From Treponema sp. (GTDB taxonomy: Bacteria; Spirochaetota; Spirochaetia; Treponematales; Treponemataceae): a stretch of 52,106 bases of DNA. Under the pieces are notes generated by a model, which was not told where the DNA came from, did no database searches, and worked only from the letters and a program-made list of their open reading frames with translations. Below are positions 6,941 through 16,284 of the stretch, piece after piece. The translations under genes and the position numbers were made by a program. Within the stretch, counting starts at the first letter, position 1; each line of letters starts with the position of its first letter. The stretch covers positions 1-52,106 of the forward strand of contig JAKSTG010000021.1 of NCBI GenBank assembly GCA_024402695.1, in the 5' to 3' direction.

Positions 6941-7957
6941 ATGGTAAACTTTAGTCTGATGGAGCAAGAAAACACTATGACAACAGCTTTAGGTCCAGGA
7001 TTCAATCCCGAGGAAATCATATTCTGCACCACTTCTGCCTGCAATCTTAAATGCGGCCACTGTTTTGTAAATCAAAAGGCCGGAAATCTGAATGCAGAAG
7101 ATGCACTTTCACTTCTAAAAGACTGCGCCGTTAACGGCATTACAAAAACCGGATTTTCAGGCGGGGAACCTTTTCTGAATCTTGATTTAACCTGTTTATT
7201 AATAGAAGAAAGCGTTAAAAACGAAATGATTTTTGACAGACTCATGACAAACGGAGCCTGGTGGAAAGACGAAAAGGAACTTTTTGAGAAGCTTATAAGG
7301 GTTCGCGAAGCAGGATTTGACGGAAAAATCGGACTTTCCTGGGATTCTTTCCATGGAACTTCGGTACAGAAAGTTGCAATGTTCATTACTGCCTGCCATC
7401 AGGTATTTGATAATGAAAACTGTGTAGAAATTCTGAGTGTTGTAGACAGCTCCAACAAAAAATACGATGACAGGGATTTCAAAGATAATCTTATTGAACT
7501 GGGGCTTACAATCGGAGGATTTGTTACCGGAAACACAGACAAAAAAACCGGAAACGGACAGCTTGCAATCGTTAATGATTACAGTGACCTGACCGTTCCT
7601 GTCTACAGATTTTCACAAAGTTTTCTGCCCGAAACCGGTTCAAAATGGCGGGATAAAAAATGGTTTACCGAAGATTTCTGTCAGAGCACAGGAAACGTTT
7701 TCTACGTACATTCCGACGGAAGAGTTGCCCCTTGCTGTGGTTTTGCAAATGAAGAGCCGAACCTGATTATTGGATCTGTAAAAGACAGTTATGAAAAATT
7801 GATGGAAAATGCGAGAAGCAACAGAATGGTAAATCTTTGTTACTGTATGGGATTAGATTCGTATAGAAGAAATCTTGAAAGAAATGAAGGGAAACAGGCT
7901 CACCCGGGCAGAACAAAAGATATGTGTATGTTCTGCGCCTGGGTTTGCCGGAATTAA
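6941..7957 (+). CDS. radical SAM protein with SPASM-like cysteine-rich C terminus
   Basis: The product (up to 338 residues) carries a radical SAM CxxxCxxC cluster motif near residue 33 (CNLKCGHC) and a GGEPFL segment. The C-terminal third has many cysteines (PCCGF, CYCMG and a final CMFCAWVC), which suggests auxiliary iron-sulfur clusters as in SPASM/Twitch proteins. Such enzymes often modify peptides, but no precursor-like gene lies beside it, so the substrate is unknown. The first ATG at 6941 has AGGA too close to it. ATGs at 6959 or 6977 (GGAG upstream) are alternatives that keep the cluster motif. It is divergent from the HD-GYP gene and convergent with the chemotaxis receptor. Confidence 0.85.
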   Translation: MVNFSLMEQENTMTTALGPGFNPEEIIFCTTSACNLKCGHCFVNQKAGNLNAEDALSLLKDCAVNGITKTGFSGGEPFLNLDLTCLLIEESVKNEMIFDRLMTNGAWWKDEKELFEKLIRVREAGFDGKIGLSWDSFHGTSVQKVAMFITACHQVFDNENCVEILSVVDSSNKKYDDRDFKDNLIELGLTIGGFVTGNTDKKTGNGQLAIVNDYSDLTVPVYRFSQSFLPETGSKWRDKKWFTEDFCQSTGNVFYVHSDGRVAPCCGFANEEPNLIIGSVKDSYEKLMENARSNRMVNLCYCMGLDSYRRNLERNEGKQAHPGRTKDMCMFCAWVCRN

Positions 7958-7960
7958 TTT

Positions 7961-10036
7961 TTATACTGTAAATGTTCCAATCTGGCTGCTAACACGCTGG
8001 ATTGAATCATCAACATCGTTAGAAATGTCTTTGAGCATTTCTCCACCCTCTTTAATCTTATTAAGGTCAGTTTTCATTTCGTCAACCGAAGTTTTTGATT
8101 TTTCAGTTACTGCAGAAAGATTCTGAACGATATTGATAATCTTATCAGTATGATCTGACATAGCAGAAGATGCTTTCTGAACCTGACTCGAAGAAGTTTC
8201 CATAAGGGAAAGACATTCACTAACAGTTCCAGAAGATGCCTGCTGGAGTTCCATTGCTTCTTTAATGGATTTTACAGCAGAATCGGTTTCTGTGATACGC
8301 TTGAGAACATCACCAAATACCAGAATTGAAGCTTCACTTGAACCAACAACGGCCTGGATAGAATCACGGATTCTTACAAGCTGTTCACCAATTTTCTTTG
8401 ATTCTTCAGTAGAAGTTTCAGAAAGCTTACGGATTTCGTCAGCAACAACAGAGAAACCTTTACCTGCATCACCTGCATGAGCGGCTTCGATGGCTGCGTT
8501 CATGGCAAGGAGATTTGTCTGTTCTGCAATTGCGGCAATTGCGGCGTTGGCTTCGGAAAGCATCTGGGAATCACTTTCGATAACCTTTACTTTTTCGTTC
8601 ACTTCATTCTGAGTCTGACTACCTTTCTGAGTAATAGAAATAAGTTCATCAAATGACGAATTCATGTTTGAAACCAGGTTATTTACAGACTGAATGTTCT
8701 GAAGCATATGGTCGATTGTTGCTGACGACTCTGCAACAGCAGAATTCTGACTATGAACAAACCCTGAAAGTTCATTCATAGCATTTTTTATTGAAGAAAT
8801 CGATGAAACTGTATCTTCAACGCTCTTGAACTGGAAATCGATCTGTTCCTGAACCTGTGAAATATCTTCAGAAATATGAACTACATTATTAAGAGTCGAT
8901 GATGTAACATCTGTAAGGCTCTTTCCGGCATCATTGAGAACACTTTCTGATGCTTTCATATTACCAACAATATCCCTGAGTTTTCCGATAAATCCATTGA
9001 AACCTTCTGCAAGTTTTCCAATTTCATCTCTTCCTTTTGTAGGGATTGTTTTATTCAAGTCAGCATTTCCTTCTGCTACAGCTTTTCCATATTCATCAAT
9101 ATGTTTAAGAACTGTATTGAGCCGTTTGATAATTCTCTGAATAAAAATCATGAAAACAGTCAGGAATGCAAGAACAAGGAGAAGGATACCTACAGCAACA
9201 GCATATGCTTCATTATTGCTGTATCCTTTCTTAGGATAAAAAAGAAGAACATTCCAGCCGATTGATGGAATTGGTGCAATTACAAAATTTCCTTCCCGGC
9301 CTTCAAAATATGTATTGTCAGTTTTACTGCGCTTATTAAAATCAATATCTGTAAAAACTTTTGAAATATCAGACTTACTTTCAACAAGTTCCTGTTTCAA
9401 AGCACCTGTAATTTCGAGGGAATCATTAAAGAAATACATTGAACCGATTTTAGGAGCATTCTTGAAATTTTCCGAAATGAAATCAGACAGCGGAATACCA
9501 GTTCCTGCAATACCAATGGCTTTTCCACTTTTATTGCGAACAACAGCATTAACCCACATAAAAGTCTTTCCAAGATCAGGATTGTAGTTGATGTTAAAAT
9601 TGTAAACCGGTGTCTCGTTAAGAGTCATGTTATACCAGTATTGGGCTGGATCATCAGGATCCAGAACATAAACCATTTCCATATCCGAATAAAATTCTTT
9701 ATCGGTTGTATTAATCCAGAAAATACTTTTACTTCGGAAAGAATTCATGTAGCTGGAATATTCTTCCATAGCCGCAGCTCTGTATTCAGGATCATCAGGG
9801 TTCTCCATGAATTTTATAACAGTAGGAGAATTAACCATCTGAAGAGAAATCTGGATTTCACTGTTCAAACTGTTCTGAAATTCCAGTTTCTGTCTGATAG
9901 AATTGGTCTCAAGAAAAGTTCTTGATGCTTCGGTGAAATTCTTTTTTGAAAGAATTTTGACTGTGAGATTTGTAAAGATAAGCGTTACGAAAAGACAAAT
10001 CCCTGAAAAGGTAAACATTTTAGCTTTTAATTTCAT
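7961..10036 (-). CDS. methyl-accepting chemotaxis protein
   Basis: The 691-residue receptor has an N-terminal membrane helix (about residues 7-29), a periplasmic sensor of about 250 residues resembling a double-Cache fold, and a second helix (about 282-305). A HAMP segment and the cytoplasmic signalling coiled coil follow. The kinase-control tip is clear ([18 protein letters not shown], then [16 protein letters not shown]). It should work with CheA/CheW to steer the periplasmic flagella. The sensor ligand is unknown; dCache domains often bind amino acids or organic acids. A good promoter lies only eight bases before the ATG, so the mRNA is probably leaderless. Its end lies 3 bp from that of the radical SAM gene. 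Confidence 0.95.
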   Translation of the reverse strand: MKLKAKMFTFSGICLFVTLIFTNLTVKILSKKNFTEASRTFLETNSIRQKLEFQNSLNSEIQISLQMVNSPTVIKFMENPDDPEYRAAAMEEYSSYMNSFRSKSIFWINTTDKEFYSDMEMVYVLDPDDPAQYWYNMTLNETPVYNFNINYNPDLGKTFMWVNAVVRNKSGKAIGIAGTGIPLSDFISENFKNAPKIGSMYFFNDSLEITGALKQELVESKSDISKVFTDIDFNKRSKTDNTYFEGREGNFVIAPIPSIGWNVLLFYPKKGYSNNEAYAVAVGILLLVLAFLTVFMIFIQRIIKRLNTVLKHIDEYGKAVAEGNADLNKTIPTKGRDEIGKLAEGFNGFIGKLRDIVGNMKASESVLNDAGKSLTDVTSSTLNNVVHISEDISQVQEQIDFQFKSVEDTVSSISSIKNAMNELSGFVHSQNSAVAESSATIDHMLQNIQSVNNLVSNMNSSFDELISITQKGSQTQNEVNEKVKVIESDSQMLSEANAAIAAIAEQTNLLAMNAAIEAAHAGDAGKGFSVVADEIRKLSETSTEESKKIGEQLVRIRDSIQAVVGSSEASILVFGDVLKRITETDSAVKSIKEAMELQQASSGTVSECLSLMETSSSQVQKASSAMSDHTDKIINIVQNLSAVTEKSKTSVDEMKTDLNKIKEGGEMLKDISNDVDDSIQRVSSQIGTFTV

Positions 10037-10044
10037 ATTATACT

Positions 10045-10073
10045 ATTATAAAAGCAGATATTTTATACGTCAA
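10045..10073 (-). promoter_or_regulatory. promoter of the chemotaxis receptor, leaderless arrangement
   Basis: In minus-strand orientation TTGACG (10073-10068), a 17-base spacer and TATAAT (10050-10045) are followed by only eight bases before the ATG at 10036. Transcription should start at or next to the start codon. No Shine-Dalgarno sequence is present. Confidence 0.7.
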
Positions 10074-10174
10074 ATATCTCCAATACAAACTGTAAATCTA
10101 TTACTTTTTTTCAAAAGCTAAAATGTTTTTTGAAAGCCGTTCTGTCTGACAGCCTTTTTTACAACAGAAAAAAA

Positions 10175-11581
10175 TTACTGTGGCTTGAAGCACTTGCAGC
10201 AGAGCCCGTCGTCTTTTCCAAGGGAAAGTGCTCCTTCCATACTCAGATAACCAAGACTGTCGGCGCCAATGATTTTTGCGATTTCTTCAAGACTATGGTT
10301 GCATGCAATAAGGTGCTGGCAGTCAGGAACATCTGTTCCATAATAACAAGGTGCAACAAATGGTGGAGAAGAAATGCGTACATGAACTTCTGTTGCTCCG
10401 GCCTCACGAACAAGCTGAACAATGTGACCGCTTGTAGTTCCACGAACAATAGAGTCATCTATAAGCACTACTCTTTTTCCTTTTACGGTTGAAGAAACAG
10501 GATTCAGTTTAATCTTTACTTTATTCTGGCGTTCTGTCTGACCAGGATTGATAAATGTACGGCCGATATACTTGTTCTTTACGAATCCCATACCATATGG
10601 AATTCCACTTTCCAGGGAATATCCCAATGCGGCATCAAGACCAGAATCAGGTACGCCGATCACAACATCTGCATCAATTGGATGTTCCTTTGCAAGAATT
10701 TTTCCAGCTTTTACGCGGCTTTCATGAACACTTACCCCGTCGATTACAGAATCTGGACGTGCAAAATAAATGTATTCAAAAACACAAAGAGATTTTTCAG
10801 TTCTATTACAGTGAACCTTTATTGATTTTACTCCTTCCTTACTGAAAGAAAGAATTTCTCCAGGTTCAATATCACGAACGAAATCGGCACCTACTACATC
10901 AAGAGCACAGGTTTCTGAAGCAATTACATAAGTATCGTCTTTTCCAGAATTTTCCGGTGCGTGGATTATTCCATAACAAAGAGGTCTGTAACCTTTAGGA
11001 TCGCGGACTGCAACCATTTTATCACCTGTCATAATGACAAGCGAATAAGCCCCTTCGATTTTTTCCATTGTGGAACTTACGGCATTTTCAATATTTGAAC
11101 AGGTAAGGCGTTCCTTTGTAAGAAGATATGCAATTACTTCTGTATCGCTTGTTGAATGGAAAATACTTCCCTGCATTTCAAGCTGCTGACGGAGCTGTTC
11201 CGAGTTTGTAAGGTTTCCGTTATGGGCAACAGCAAGGTTTCCGTTAAGGCGGTGTACTTCAATTGGCTGAACATTAGCACGGATGTTGGCACCGGTTGTT
11301 CCGTAACGGACATGACCTACTGCCATATTTCCTTCGCCAAGTTCTGCAAGACTCTGTGCAGTAAAAACATCACTTACCAGTCCCAGATCCTTGCAGCTTT
11401 TAAATTCCCCTTCATTGTTCACTACAATACCGCAACTTTCCTGGCCGCGGTGCTGAAGGGCAAAAAGTCCGAGATAAACCTGACCGGCAGGCTGGAGTTT
11501 TTCGTTGCTGTAAACACCGAAAACACCACATTCTTCATGGAGGGCGTCTAAATCACCTTTGCCGATATTAAAATTTTTCAT
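10175..11581 (-). CDS. purF: amidophosphoribosyltransferase, Fe-S (Bacillus) type
   Basis: The 468-residue enzyme catalyses the first committed step of purine synthesis, making phosphoribosylamine from PRPP and glutamine. The glutaminase nucleophile is the cysteine of ECGVFGVY, preceded by a short propeptide (about 17 residues) that must be removed. The PRPP loop is VVLIDDSIVRGTT. Cysteines in SLCVFEY, APCYYG and the C-terminal CCKC match the four 4Fe-4S ligands of the B. subtilis enzyme, an oxygen-sensitive form suited to an anaerobe. It follows pyrG by 21 bases with AGGAAA as ribosome site, so both are probably one transcript under the pyrG attenuator. Confidence 0.96.
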   Translation of the reverse strand: MKNFNIGKGDLDALHEECGVFGVYSNEKLQPAGQVYLGLFALQHRGQESCGIVVNNEGEFKSCKDLGLVSDVFTAQSLAELGEGNMAVGHVRYGTTGANIRANVQPIEVHRLNGNLAVAHNGNLTNSEQLRQQLEMQGSIFHSTSDTEVIAYLLTKERLTCSNIENAVSSTMEKIEGAYSLVIMTGDKMVAVRDPKGYRPLCYGIIHAPENSGKDDTYVIASETCALDVVGADFVRDIEPGEILSFSKEGVKSIKVHCNRTEKSLCVFEYIYFARPDSVIDGVSVHESRVKAGKILAKEHPIDADVVIGVPDSGLDAALGYSLESGIPYGMGFVKNKYIGRTFINPGQTERQNKVKIKLNPVSSTVKGKRVVLIDDSIVRGTTSGHIVQLVREAGATEVHVRISSPPFVAPCYYGTDVPDCQHLIACNHSLEEIAKIIGADSLGYLSMEGALSLGKDDGLCCKCFKPQ

Positions 11582-11602
11582 ATTTTTTTCCTATTGGGAA
11601 CC

Positions 11603-13201
11603 TTATTTCAGAGACGCCTTAACGAGACCTACAAACAATGGATGTGCTCTGTTAGGGCGTGATTTGAATTCAGGATGGAACTGAACGCCTACATAGAAAT
11701 CGTTCTGAGGGATTTCTACAGTTTCAACGATATATTCATCAGGGCTGGTTCCGCTGATTGTAAGTCCGCAAGATTCCAGAAGTTCACGATAATCATTGTT
11801 GAATTCATAACGGTGACGGTGACGTTCAGAAATCATTTCGCTTCCGTAACATTCAGCCATTTTTGTTCCGGCTTTTACTTTACAAGGATATGCGCCAAGA
11901 CGGAGTGTACCGCCTTTGTTTACACTGTCGTTCTGATCTGGAAGGAAGTCGATAACCTTGTACTGATTTTCTGCATCGAATTCGCCTGAATTTGCATTTG
12001 TAAGGTTAGCAACATAACGGGCAAAACTGATAACTGCGATCTGCATACCAAGACAGATTCCAAGATAAGGAACATTGTTAACACGGCAGTAGTTGGCAGT
12101 AAGAATCATTCCTTCAATTCCGCGCTGTCCGAAACCGCCTGGAACGATTACACCGTCTACATCTGAAAGAACTTCTTTTACCGAATATTCAGAAATTGTT
12201 TCTGAATCGATCCATTTGATCTGAACGTCGGCACCAAGCTGATAACCGGCATGACGAAGAGCTTCTGCAACTGAAAGGTAAGCATCGTGGAGCTGAACAT
12301 ATTTTCCAACCAATCCGATTGTTACTTTCTTTGAAAGATTGTGGATTTTTTCCAGCATATTGCTCCATTCAGAAATATCAGCTTCTGCACTTTCGATTTT
12401 CAGAAGACGGCAAACTGTATCGCTCATTTTCTGTTCTTTAAGCATTACAGGAACTTCGTAAAGACTTGGCAAGGTAAGGTTTTCGATTACACAGTCTTCC
12501 GATACGTTACAGAACATGGCAACTTTCTTGAAAATGTTTGGTTCCAGTTTTTCATCACAACGGAGAACGATGATATCAGGATGAATTCCCATTCCCTGCA
12601 GTTCTTTTACAGAGTGCTGGGTTGGTTTTGTTTTGTGTTCATCTGAACCGCTTAAGAAAGGCAGCAGGGTTACATGAATATAAATTGCATTTTCGTGACC
12701 AACTTCCAGTCCAACCTGACGAATTGCTTCAATGAAAGGCTGACTTTCGATATCACCTGTAGTTCCACCAACTTCTGTGATTACTACATCGGCATCTGAC
12801 TGCTTACCGACGTTGTAAATAAATTCTTTGATTTCGTTTGTAATGTGAGGGATAACCTGAACTGTTTCGCCAAGATATTCACCGCGGCGTTCCTTGTTCA
12901 GAACATTCCAGTAAACTTTACCGGAAGTAAGGTTTGAATACTTGTTCAAGTCTTCATCGATGAAACGTTCATAGTGACCAAGATCCAGGTCAGTTTCTGC
13001 GCCATCTTCAGTAACGTAAACTTCGCCATGCTGGTAAGGGCTCATTGTTCCCGGGTCAACGTTGATGTACGGATCCAGTTTCTGTGAAGCTACTTTAAGA
13101 CCACGGCTTTTCAAAAGACGTCCAAGAGAAGCGGCTGTAATTCCTTTTCCGAGTCCGCTTACGACACCACCTGTTACAAAAATGTACTTTGTCTGTTTCA
13201 T
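11603..13201 (-). CDS. pyrG: CTP synthase
   Basis: The 532-residue enzyme converts UTP to CTP with glutamine as nitrogen donor. The N-terminal synthetase domain begins [20 protein letters not shown]. The C-terminal glutaminase domain has the nucleophile motif GICLGMQ and a QFHPEF histidine/glutamate pair. I place the start at 13201 because AGGGG lies about ten bases upstream and the protein then starts as in the family; an upstream in-frame extension of 18 codons would run into the leader. The leader holds a hexaloop hairpin overlapping a terminator. purF follows directly. Both enzymes consume glutamine, which fits control by nitrogen status. Confidence 0.96.
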   Translation of the reverse strand: MKQTKYIFVTGGVVSGLGKGITAASLGRLLKSRGLKVASQKLDPYINVDPGTMSPYQHGEVYVTEDGAETDLDLGHYERFIDEDLNKYSNLTSGKVYWNVLNKERRGEYLGETVQVIPHITNEIKEFIYNVGKQSDADVVITEVGGTTGDIESQPFIEAIRQVGLEVGHENAIYIHVTLLPFLSGSDEHKTKPTQHSVKELQGMGIHPDIIVLRCDEKLEPNIFKKVAMFCNVSEDCVIENLTLPSLYEVPVMLKEQKMSDTVCRLLKIESAEADISEWSNMLEKIHNLSKKVTIGLVGKYVQLHDAYLSVAEALRHAGYQLGADVQIKWIDSETISEYSVKEVLSDVDGVIVPGGFGQRGIEGMILTANYCRVNNVPYLGICLGMQIAVISFARYVANLTNANSGEFDAENQYKVIDFLPDQNDSVNKGGTLRLGAYPCKVKAGTKMAECYGSEMISERHRHRYEFNNDYRELLESCGLTISGTSPDEYIVETVEIPQNDFYVGVQFHPEFKSRPNRAHPLFVGLVKASLK

Positions 13202-13253
13202 GTTATTGTTACCCCTGATTAGACCGTTGGTCGGTCGGTATTTTTGTGGAAAC

Positions 13254-13320
13254 AAAAAAAAGAGGTCGCAGACAAAACTCCCTGAGTTTTCAGGAAACTT
13301 TGTTTGCGACCTCTTTGTCG
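13254..13320 (-). promoter_or_regulatory. hexaloop/terminator attenuator of pyrG-purF
   Basis: In minus-strand RNA a hairpin CGAC-[AAAGAG]-GTCG (13320-13307) overlaps the 5' arm of a terminator. The terminator pairs 13314-13305 with 13270-13261 (AGAGGTCGCA/TGCGACCTCT), with an inner stem, and is followed by eight U. The two structures share 13314-13307, so only one can form. The loop has A at position 1 and G at position 4, as in RNA targets of ANTAR-domain antiterminators. The predicted RNA start near 13327 is about seven bases before the hairpin. Confidence 0.75.
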
Positions 13321-13333
13321 TTTACGGAATTTA

Positions 13334-13362
13334 AATATATCACTTTTCAAGTTTTTTGAAAA
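13334..13362 (-). promoter_or_regulatory. promoter of pyrG-purF
   Basis: The -10 box is TATATT (13339-13334), with a 17-base spacer and a weak -35 TTTTCA (13362-13357). It directly precedes the attenuator hairpin. Confidence 0.5.
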
Positions 13363-13406
13363 GATGAAAACCAAAAATCAACTCATTAAAACTTTCTGTC
13401 ACTTCC

Positions 13407-14585
13407 CTAGTTTTTCATAAAAAGCGGAATAAGCCGTTTTGCGATTTTGTAAACCGGACCTTCGAAAGTTTTACGCACAGTTTCCAGTTCTTCGCGGATG
13501 CGAATTCCCTGCGGACAATGCTGCTCACACTTACCGCATTTTACACAGTTTGAGGCGCCTGTAGAGTTTTTGCGGATCAATGTGCACATCACATAATCCT
13601 TGAATCCTTCAAACTTGCTGTCTGAATAACGGCGGTTATAGGCGGCAAAAATGCCAGGAATATCAACGCTCTTTGGACAAGGCATGCAGTAACGGCAGCC
13701 AGTACATCCGATTTTTTCTTTACTACGGATTTCTTTTACAACGCTGGCCAGAACTTCTTTTTCTTCTTCTCCGATATATCCGGCTTCGGCTTCAGATGCA
13801 GCGCGAACATTCTGCGCAACCATTTCCAGAGAGTTCATACCTGAAAGAACACAAGTAACTTCTTTCTGATTCCAGAGCCAGCGGAAAGACCATTCTGCAG
13901 GTTCCCGTTCAGGATTATATTTCTTGAAGATTTTGACCGCATCTTTAGGAAGCTTTGTTGCAAGTTTTCCGCCACGAAGCGGTTCCATAATCATTACAGG
14001 AATTCCTTTTAAGGCAGCATGTTTAAGGCCTTTAACGCCAGCCTGTGAAGTTTCATCCATGTAGTTGTACTGAATCATACAGAAATCCCAATCATAGGCA
14101 TCAACAAGCTGCATGAAAGATTCCGAGTTTCCGTGATAAGAAAAACCGATTTGTCGAATAACACCTTCTTTCTTTTTCTGTTCCAGCCAGTCTTTTACTC
14201 CCAGTTCCACAAGACGGTTCCAGGTTACTGCGTCAGTAAGCATATGCATCAGATAATAATCAACATGATCTGTTCTAAGGCGGGAAAGTTCTTCATTGAA
14301 AAGTTTTTCGCAGTCTCCTTCTTTCTTAAGAAGATAATGAGGAAGTTTAGTTGCGATATTTACTTTGTCGCGAACATTGTTTTTTTCAAGGATTTTTCCA
14401 AGAGTGGCTTCGCTTCCAGGATAAATATAAGCAGTATCAAAATAATTTACACCCTGATTGATTGCAGACATGACCTCTGCTTCGGCTTTCTTGAAATCCG
14501 GACCGGTAATTGTCTGACTGAAACGCATGCATCCGTATCCAAGAACAGAAATATCATTTCCATATTTGTCCTTTCTGTACTGCAT
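13407..14585 (-). CDS. aldo/keto reductase with C-terminal 4Fe-4S ferredoxin domain
   Basis: The 392-residue protein has an aldo/keto reductase barrel (YGCMRFSQ near the start, YFDTAYIYPGSE with the catalytic Asp/Tyr, HVDYYLMHM). A bacterial ferredoxin-like tail carries two cysteine clusters (CTGCRYCMPCP and CVKCGKCEQHCP). This architecture is common in anaerobes; the physiological substrate is unknown. The start is placed at 14585 because AGGGGG precedes it and the protein then begins MQYRKDKYG, as in the family. It lies after gltD but has its own promoter inside the spacer. Confidence 0.92.
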   Translation of the reverse strand: MQYRKDKYGNDISVLGYGCMRFSQTITGPDFKKAEAEVMSAINQGVNYFDTAYIYPGSEATLGKILEKNNVRDKVNIATKLPHYLLKKEGDCEKLFNEELSRLRTDHVDYYLMHMLTDAVTWNRLVELGVKDWLEQKKKEGVIRQIGFSYHGNSESFMQLVDAYDWDFCMIQYNYMDETSQAGVKGLKHAALKGIPVMIMEPLRGGKLATKLPKDAVKIFKKYNPEREPAEWSFRWLWNQKEVTCVLSGMNSLEMVAQNVRAASEAEAGYIGEEEKEVLASVVKEIRSKEKIGCTGCRYCMPCPKSVDIPGIFAAYNRRYSDSKFEGFKDYVMCTLIRKNSTGASNCVKCGKCEQHCPQGIRIREELETVRKTFEGPVYKIAKRLIPLFMKN

Positions 14586-14593
14586 AAAAAAAT

Positions 14594-14636
14594 CCCCCTG
14601 CACTTTGTATTATACAGGGAGATTTATATTATTCAA
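14594..14636 (-). promoter_or_regulatory. promoter of the aldo/keto reductase overlapping the gltD terminator
   Basis: In minus-strand orientation TTGAAT (14636-14631), a 16-base spacer and TATAAT (14614-14609) precede the gene. The same bases form a hairpin, AATCTCCCTG with CAGGGGGATT, followed by seven U, which should terminate asnB-gltBD transcripts. The 3' arm of that hairpin contains the AGGGGG ribosome site. RNA started at this promoter would lack the 5' arm, so the site would be free. Confidence 0.6.
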
Positions 14637-14654
14637 AAAATATCAGTTATTTTT

Positions 14655-16202
14655 CTACAAATTTGAATAACCCATAAGGTATTTGTCGATTTCGCGTGCA
14701 CATTCACGACCTTCCGCAATTGCCCATACAACCAGAGACTGTCCGCGACGCATGTCACCACAGCTGAATACCTTATCTACGTTTGTAACATAAAGCCCTT
14801 CGTCAGCAGCAACAACTCCGCGACTTGTCATTTCTACTCCAAAAGATTTTGCTGTGTATTCTTCGGCACCCAGGAATCCAGCTGCAATAAGAATCATGTC
14901 TGCAGGAAGTTCTTTTTCTGTTCCTTCAATTTCGCAAAGCTTTCTTTGTCCGTCTACCATGCGGAATTCAACCTGAACAGTTTTAATGCCTGTTACATGA
15001 CCATCCTTTTGGTAGATTTCCTTAATTGTTGTTTTGTAAACACGAGGATCTGAGCCTTGTGTTGCAATCACTTCCATCTGGCCGTAGTCTGTTTTAAGAA
15101 CTTTTGGCCACTGTGGCCACGGGTTATTTGCAGCGCGTTCTACTGGTGGCTGTGGCATCATTTCCAAAGCTGTAATGCTTGCTGCTCCAAGACGAGCACA
15201 GGTTCCTGTACAGTCGTTACCTGTGTCTCCTCCACCAACTACGATTACGTGTTTTCCTTTTGGATCGAAATCTTCTGAAAGGTGAACATCGGAAATCTTT
15301 GCTGAAGTGTCAGTGCAGTCTGTTACAGCGTGAGAATCCAGAAGTGATTTTGTTACAGCCTTAAGGAAATCAACTGCAGGAATAATTCCTTTTGCATCTT
15401 CCCCTGCTACGTTCAGGCGGCGGGCTTTTTTTGCACCACAACAAAGTGCAACTGCATCGAATTCTTCAAGAAGTTTTTCTGCAGGTGTACCGTTTCCGAT
15501 ATCTGCTCTTGTAATGAATTCTACGCCTTCGGCTTTCATAAGGTTCACGCGGCGGTCAATAATCTTTTTGTCCAGTTTCATATTTGGAATACCGTACATA
15601 AGAAGACCACCAATTCTGTCTTCGCGTTCAAAAACAGTTACGCTGTGGCCGCGGCGGTTCAAAAGATCTGCTACAGCAAGACCTGCAGGTCCGGAACCCA
15701 CAACAGCAATTTTCTTTCCGCTGCGGATTTTTGGAACCTGTGGCTTCATATAACCCGAAGCAAAAGCTTTTTCGATAATGTAAAGTTCGTTGTCGTGAAT
15801 TGTAACAGGATCTTTAATGTCCTTTCCGTCACTGTAATCTTTTTCCATTGAGATACAGTTACAGGCTTTTTCACAAAGAGCTGGGCAAACACGACCTGTG
15901 AATTCAGGGAAACTTGAAGTTTTAAGAAGTCTCCAGGCGGCCATGTCGTACTGACCTTTGTAGAGTGCATCGTTCCATTCAGGAATGAAGTTATGGAGAG
16001 GGCAACCTGTTACCATGCCGCCAAGCTTAATGGCGCTCTGACACATTGGCACACCGCAGTTCATACAGCGGGAAGCCTGAGTTCTGCGTTCTTCGTCATT
16101 AAGAAGAACATGCATTTCTTCGAAGTTCTGGAGACGAACTTTTGGTTCGATCCAGTCATTTTCTATTCTTGTATATTTAATAAATCCGTTTGAAAGTCCC
16201 AT
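14655..16202 (-). CDS. gltD: glutamate synthase small subunit
   Basis: The 515-residue FAD- and Fe-S-containing subunit passes electrons from NADPH to the large subunit. The N-terminal region has cysteine clusters ([26 protein letters not shown]). An FAD-binding GSGPAGLA motif lies near residue 168, and a second dinucleotide fold has [11 protein letters not shown]. The C-terminal [14 protein letters not shown] is typical. It follows gltB by 82 bases, in which an inverted repeat CAGGGAGTAAT/ATTATTCCCTG forms a hairpin. It is the third gene of asnB-gltB-gltD and should be under the asnB leader. Confidence 0.96.
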   Translation of the reverse strand: MGLSNGFIKYTRIENDWIEPKVRLQNFEEMHVLLNDEERRTQASRCMNCGVPMCQSAIKLGGMVTGCPLHNFIPEWNDALYKGQYDMAAWRLLKTSSFPEFTGRVCPALCEKACNCISMEKDYSDGKDIKDPVTIHDNELYIIEKAFASGYMKPQVPKIRSGKKIAVVGSGPAGLAVADLLNRRGHSVTVFEREDRIGGLLMYGIPNMKLDKKIIDRRVNLMKAEGVEFITRADIGNGTPAEKLLEEFDAVALCCGAKKARRLNVAGEDAKGIIPAVDFLKAVTKSLLDSHAVTDCTDTSAKISDVHLSEDFDPKGKHVIVVGGGDTGNDCTGTCARLGAASITALEMMPQPPVERAANNPWPQWPKVLKTDYGQMEVIATQGSDPRVYKTTIKEIYQKDGHVTGIKTVQVEFRMVDGQRKLCEIEGTEKELPADMILIAAGFLGAEEYTAKSFGVEMTSRGVVAADEGLYVTNVDKVFSCGDMRRGQSLVVWAIAEGRECAREIDKYLMGYSNL

Positions 16203-16284
16203 GATTAAAAAACCTCCGGTTTTAGGTATAAGTAATAAGGAATAAGGAACAGGGAATAATTATTGATTACTCCCTGTTTCTGTT

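Noticed and set aside
11603..13255. A longer pyrG start at 13255
   Set aside because: The extra 18 codons run into the attenuator leader. The family start and the AGGGG ribosome site both fit the ATG at 13201.
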